Assembly (NCBI GenBank): GCA_021798675.1
Contig: JAJZGE010000042.1
Location: 1-8,853, forward strand
Source: Pseudomonadota bacterium
GTDB taxonomy: Bacteria > Pseudomonadota > Gammaproteobacteria > Xanthomonadales > Rhodanobacteraceae
Direction: 5' to 3'
Length of the DNA stretch: 8,853 nucleotides
Shown here: one piece after another, positions 7,340 to 8,853 of the stretch
How positions within the stretch are numbered: the stretch's first letter is position 1
Layout of the letters: every line of letters starts with the position of its first letter
The notes under the pieces: generated by a model
Told to the model about the DNA's origin: nothing
The model's database searches: none
The model's input: only the letters and a program-made list of their open reading frames with translations
Made by a program: the position numbers and the translations under genes

Positions 7340-8066
7340 AGGCAAGACCCTGCTCGTCACGGGCGCTACTTCGGGGATCGGTTTCGCCACGACGCAGCGC
7401 TTGCTGGCCGAGGGCGCCAAGGTAGTGGCCGTCGGCCGCAATTCGCAGCGCCTGGCGGAACTTTCGCAGCATGGCGGTGACGCGGTGCTGCCGCTGGCTT
7501 TCGACCTCACCGATTTCGCGCGCTATCGCGAAGTGCTGGCTCCGGTACCGGCACTGGATGGCCTGGTTCATTCCGCCGGCATCGTGGAAAACAACCCGTT
7601 GCGCTTCTTCTCGCTGGAAGCGCACCAGCGCATCGTGGCGATCAACCAGACGGCGCCACTGGCCCTGGTGGCCGAGCTCGCGCGCGGCAACAAGCTCAAT
7701 GCCGGCAGCGCGATCGTCTTGCTTTCCTCCATCCTCGGTCCGGAAGTAGGCATCAAGGGCACGGCCAGCTATGCGGGCACCAAGGCGGCATTGACTGCTT
7801 TTGCGCGGGTGATGGCACTGGAACTGGCGCACAAGGGCATACGCGTGAACTGCGTGGCTCCCGGCATGGTGCAGACCGAGCTCGTGGACGATCTCCATCA
7901 ACTGTCGGAGGAGGCGTTGCAGGCCGATCGCGCCCGCTACCCGTTGGGCAAGCGCTACGCGACGGCTCACGAGGTCGCCGCTGCCATCCGCTTCCTGCTC
8001 TCGTCCGATGCGGCCTTCATGACTGGCCAGACGCTTGTCGTCGATGGCGGATTCACGGCCCAATGA
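7332..8066 (+). CDS. Short-chain dehydrogenase/reductase (3-oxoacyl-ACP reductase-like)
   Basis: This classical SDR of 244 residues, the normal family length, has the dinucleotide-binding TGATSGIG (10-17), VHSAG (79-83; usually NNAG in the family, here with Ser), N105 in AINQTA, the catalytic S133 in LLSSILG, and Y147/K151 in SYAGTK. The segment RVNCVAPGMVQTEL and the end FMTGQTLVVDGGF are typical of the FabG group. AVGRN after the second strand, with no acidic residue there, suggests NADPH use. The ATG overlaps the oxygenase stop by 8 bases and has GAGG seven bases upstream. In this operon the simplest role is reduction of the 3-oxoacyl-ACP made by the synthase to a 3-hydroxyacyl-ACP. Acting on a sugar intermediate or oxidising an alcohol would also fit the family. 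Confidence 0.88.
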   Translation: MFEGKTLLVTGATSGIGFATTQRLLAEGAKVVAVGRNSQRLAELSQHGGDAVLPLAFDLTDFARYREVLAPVPALDGLVHSAGIVENNPLRFFSLEAHQRIVAINQTAPLALVAELARGNKLNAGSAIVLLSSILGPEVGIKGTASYAGTKAALTAFARVMALELAHKGIRVNCVAPGMVQTELVDDLHQLSEEALQADRARYPLGKRYATAHEVAAAIRFLLSSDAAFMTGQTLVVDGGFTAQ

Positions 8067-8692
8067 GCGCGAAATCCCTCCTGCTGCTGGGTCGTGGCGG
8101 CTTTGGCCGCGAGGTGGCTGCGTGGATCGCGGCGCGGGCCATGCCGTTTGCCGTCATGGGCTTTCTCGACGATGAAAACCCCGGCGAGCCCGACGTGCTG
8201 GGGCCCATCAAGGGCCATGAGCCGCGGCAGGACGCAAGCTACCTCACCTGTTTCGGTCACGGACGTGCACGGCACCAGGTCCGCACGCACTTGCAGGCAC
8301 GCGGTGCGCGTTTCGCCAGCCTGGTTTCGCCCGACGCGATGACTGCGACACCGCTGGAGGGTGCCATCAACAGCATTTTCCTTGGCGCCTGCAGCATTTC
8401 CTCCGGCGTGACGCTGGGTGACGACCTGCTGGTGCAGGGATTCGCCGTGGTGGGCCATGACGTCACCATCGGCACCGGCGTCACCATCAGTTCGCATGCC
8501 TTCATCGGCGGCCACGCCAGGCTGGAACCATTCTGCACGGTGCACCCGCATGCCGTGGTGTTGCCGCACGTGGTGGTCGGCGAAGGCGCGGTAGTCGGCG
8601 CCGGTAGCGTGGCCATCAAGGACGTGCCACCCGGCGCCACCGTGTTCGGCGTGCCGGCGAAAATCATTGTTCCGGGGACGCGCGATGCCTGA
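8063..8692 (+). CDS. NeuD/PglD-type sugar N- or O-acyltransferase (left-handed beta helix)
   Basis: This 209-residue protein has the two-part layout of the NeuD/PglD/VioB family. An N-terminal nucleotide-sugar binding half has LLGRGGFGREVAAWI (8-22) and GFLDDENPGEPDVLG (33-47). A C-terminal hexapeptide-repeat helix (about residues 100-185) has repeats such as VTLGDDLLVQGFAVVGHDV and VVVGEGAVVGAGSV and ends FGVPAKII. H132 in VGHDVTIG is the probable catalytic base, equivalent to the active-site His in PglD. Members transfer an acyl group, usually acetyl from acetyl-CoA, to the 4-amino group of a nucleotide-linked dideoxy sugar. Here the donor could instead be the acyl-ACP made by the operon. 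The ATG overlaps the SDR stop as ATGA, and the stop overlaps the next gene by 8 bases. The family is clear; donor and acceptor are inferred from neighbours. Confidence 0.87.
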   Translation: MSAKSLLLLGRGGFGREVAAWIAARAMPFAVMGFLDDENPGEPDVLGPIKGHEPRQDASYLTCFGHGRARHQVRTHLQARGARFASLVSPDAMTATPLEGAINSIFLGACSISSGVTLGDDLLVQGFAVVGHDVTIGTGVTISSHAFIGGHARLEPFCTVHPHAVVLPHVVVGEGAVVGAGSVAIKDVPPGATVFGVPAKIIVPGTRDA

Positions 8693-8853
8693 GGTCTACA
8701 TCCACAGCGTTGGCGCCGCACTGGGCGACCGCATCGAGCAGAACGATGCGGCTACGCTGGGCCAGCCGGAGGCCGAGTGCCAGCGCATCGTCGCCAAGGT
8801 CGGCGTGCATAGCCGGCCGATCGCCGCGGCCGGCCAGTACACCAGCGACCTGG
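8685..8853 (+). CDS. Second ketoacyl-ACP synthase III-like protein (3' end beyond the window)
   Basis: Fifty-six codons are visible, open to the window end. They begin PEVYIHSVGAALG and continue to IVAKVGVHSRPIAA and AGQYTSDL. This is the N-terminal pattern of FabH-like thiolase-fold proteins: a first strand, then TGI-x-x-R, then G-x-x-x-SDL. It matches the pattern of the synthase at 5251-6312 (ATGIAERRIVAAGQCASDL) but is clearly divergent in sequence. The catalytic Cys, His and Asn lie beyond the window, so whether it is an active synthase, an acyltransferase-type member or an inactive partner cannot be decided here. The ATG overlaps the acyltransferase stop by 8 bases and has GGGG seven bases upstream. 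It shows that the operon continues. Confidence 0.78.
   Translation, partial: MPEVYIHSVGAALGDRIEQNDAATLGQPEAECQRIVAKVGVHSRPIAAAGQYTSDL

Noticed and set aside
6068..7510. Minus-strand open frame of 480 codons opposite the synthase, oxygenase and SDR
   Set aside because: It spans three well-supported genes, has no recognisable domain and is an effect of GC-rich codon bias.
1..8853. CRISPR arrays, tRNA or rRNA genes, insertion sequences, attachment sites
   Set aside because: No regularly spaced direct repeats, no tRNA-like folds in the only non-coding gap, and no transposase or integrase-like protein were seen.

Overview
The window is a GC-rich, fully packed stretch of a Gram-negative chromosome carrying the end of a flagellar rod/hook operon followed by a flagellin-modification type biosynthetic operon. 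The order flgJ-flgK-flgL, followed directly by a VioA-like aminotransferase, an acyl carrier protein and FabH-like genes, fits gammaproteobacteria of the Xanthomonadales/Lysobacterales (Xanthomonas, Rhodanobacter, Dyella or Luteibacter-like). This placement rests on gene order and protein style, not on a database search, so the genus is left open. All genes lie on the + strand.

Region 1 (1-3593) holds the C-terminal peptidoglycan hydrolase domain of FlgJ (cut by the window edge) and complete genes for the hook-filament junction proteins FlgK and FlgL. They are separated by short gaps with ribosome binding sites. FlgK and FlgL are both longer than their enteric relatives and share a recurring beta-rich module in their central parts.

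Region 2 (3594-3830) is the only sizeable non-coding stretch. It has a good intrinsic terminator just after flgL and a candidate sigma-54 promoter, which would make the next genes a separate transcription unit still under flagellar-type control.

Region 3 (3831 to the window end) is a tight operon of seven genes in which every neighbouring pair overlaps by 4 to 11 bases. In order they are a DegT/DnrJ/EryC1 sugar aminotransferase (VioA-like), an acyl carrier protein, a ketoacyl-ACP synthase III, a Rieske-type non-heme iron oxygenase, a short-chain dehydrogenase, a NeuD/PglD-type sugar acyltransferase, and the start of a second ketoacyl-ACP synthase III-like gene that runs off the end.

A coherent reading is that the aminotransferase makes a nucleotide-linked 4-amino-4,6-dideoxy sugar (viosamine type). 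The ACP, synthase, reductase and Rieske oxygenase build a short hydroxylated acyl group, and the acyltransferase (or the second synthase-like protein) joins it to the sugar amine. The decorated sugar would then be attached to flagellin by a glycosyltransferase expected downstream. The overall type resembles viosamine/flagellin-glycosylation islands known from Pseudomonas and Xanthomonas. The least explained part is the Rieske oxygenase and the exact acyl group it implies.
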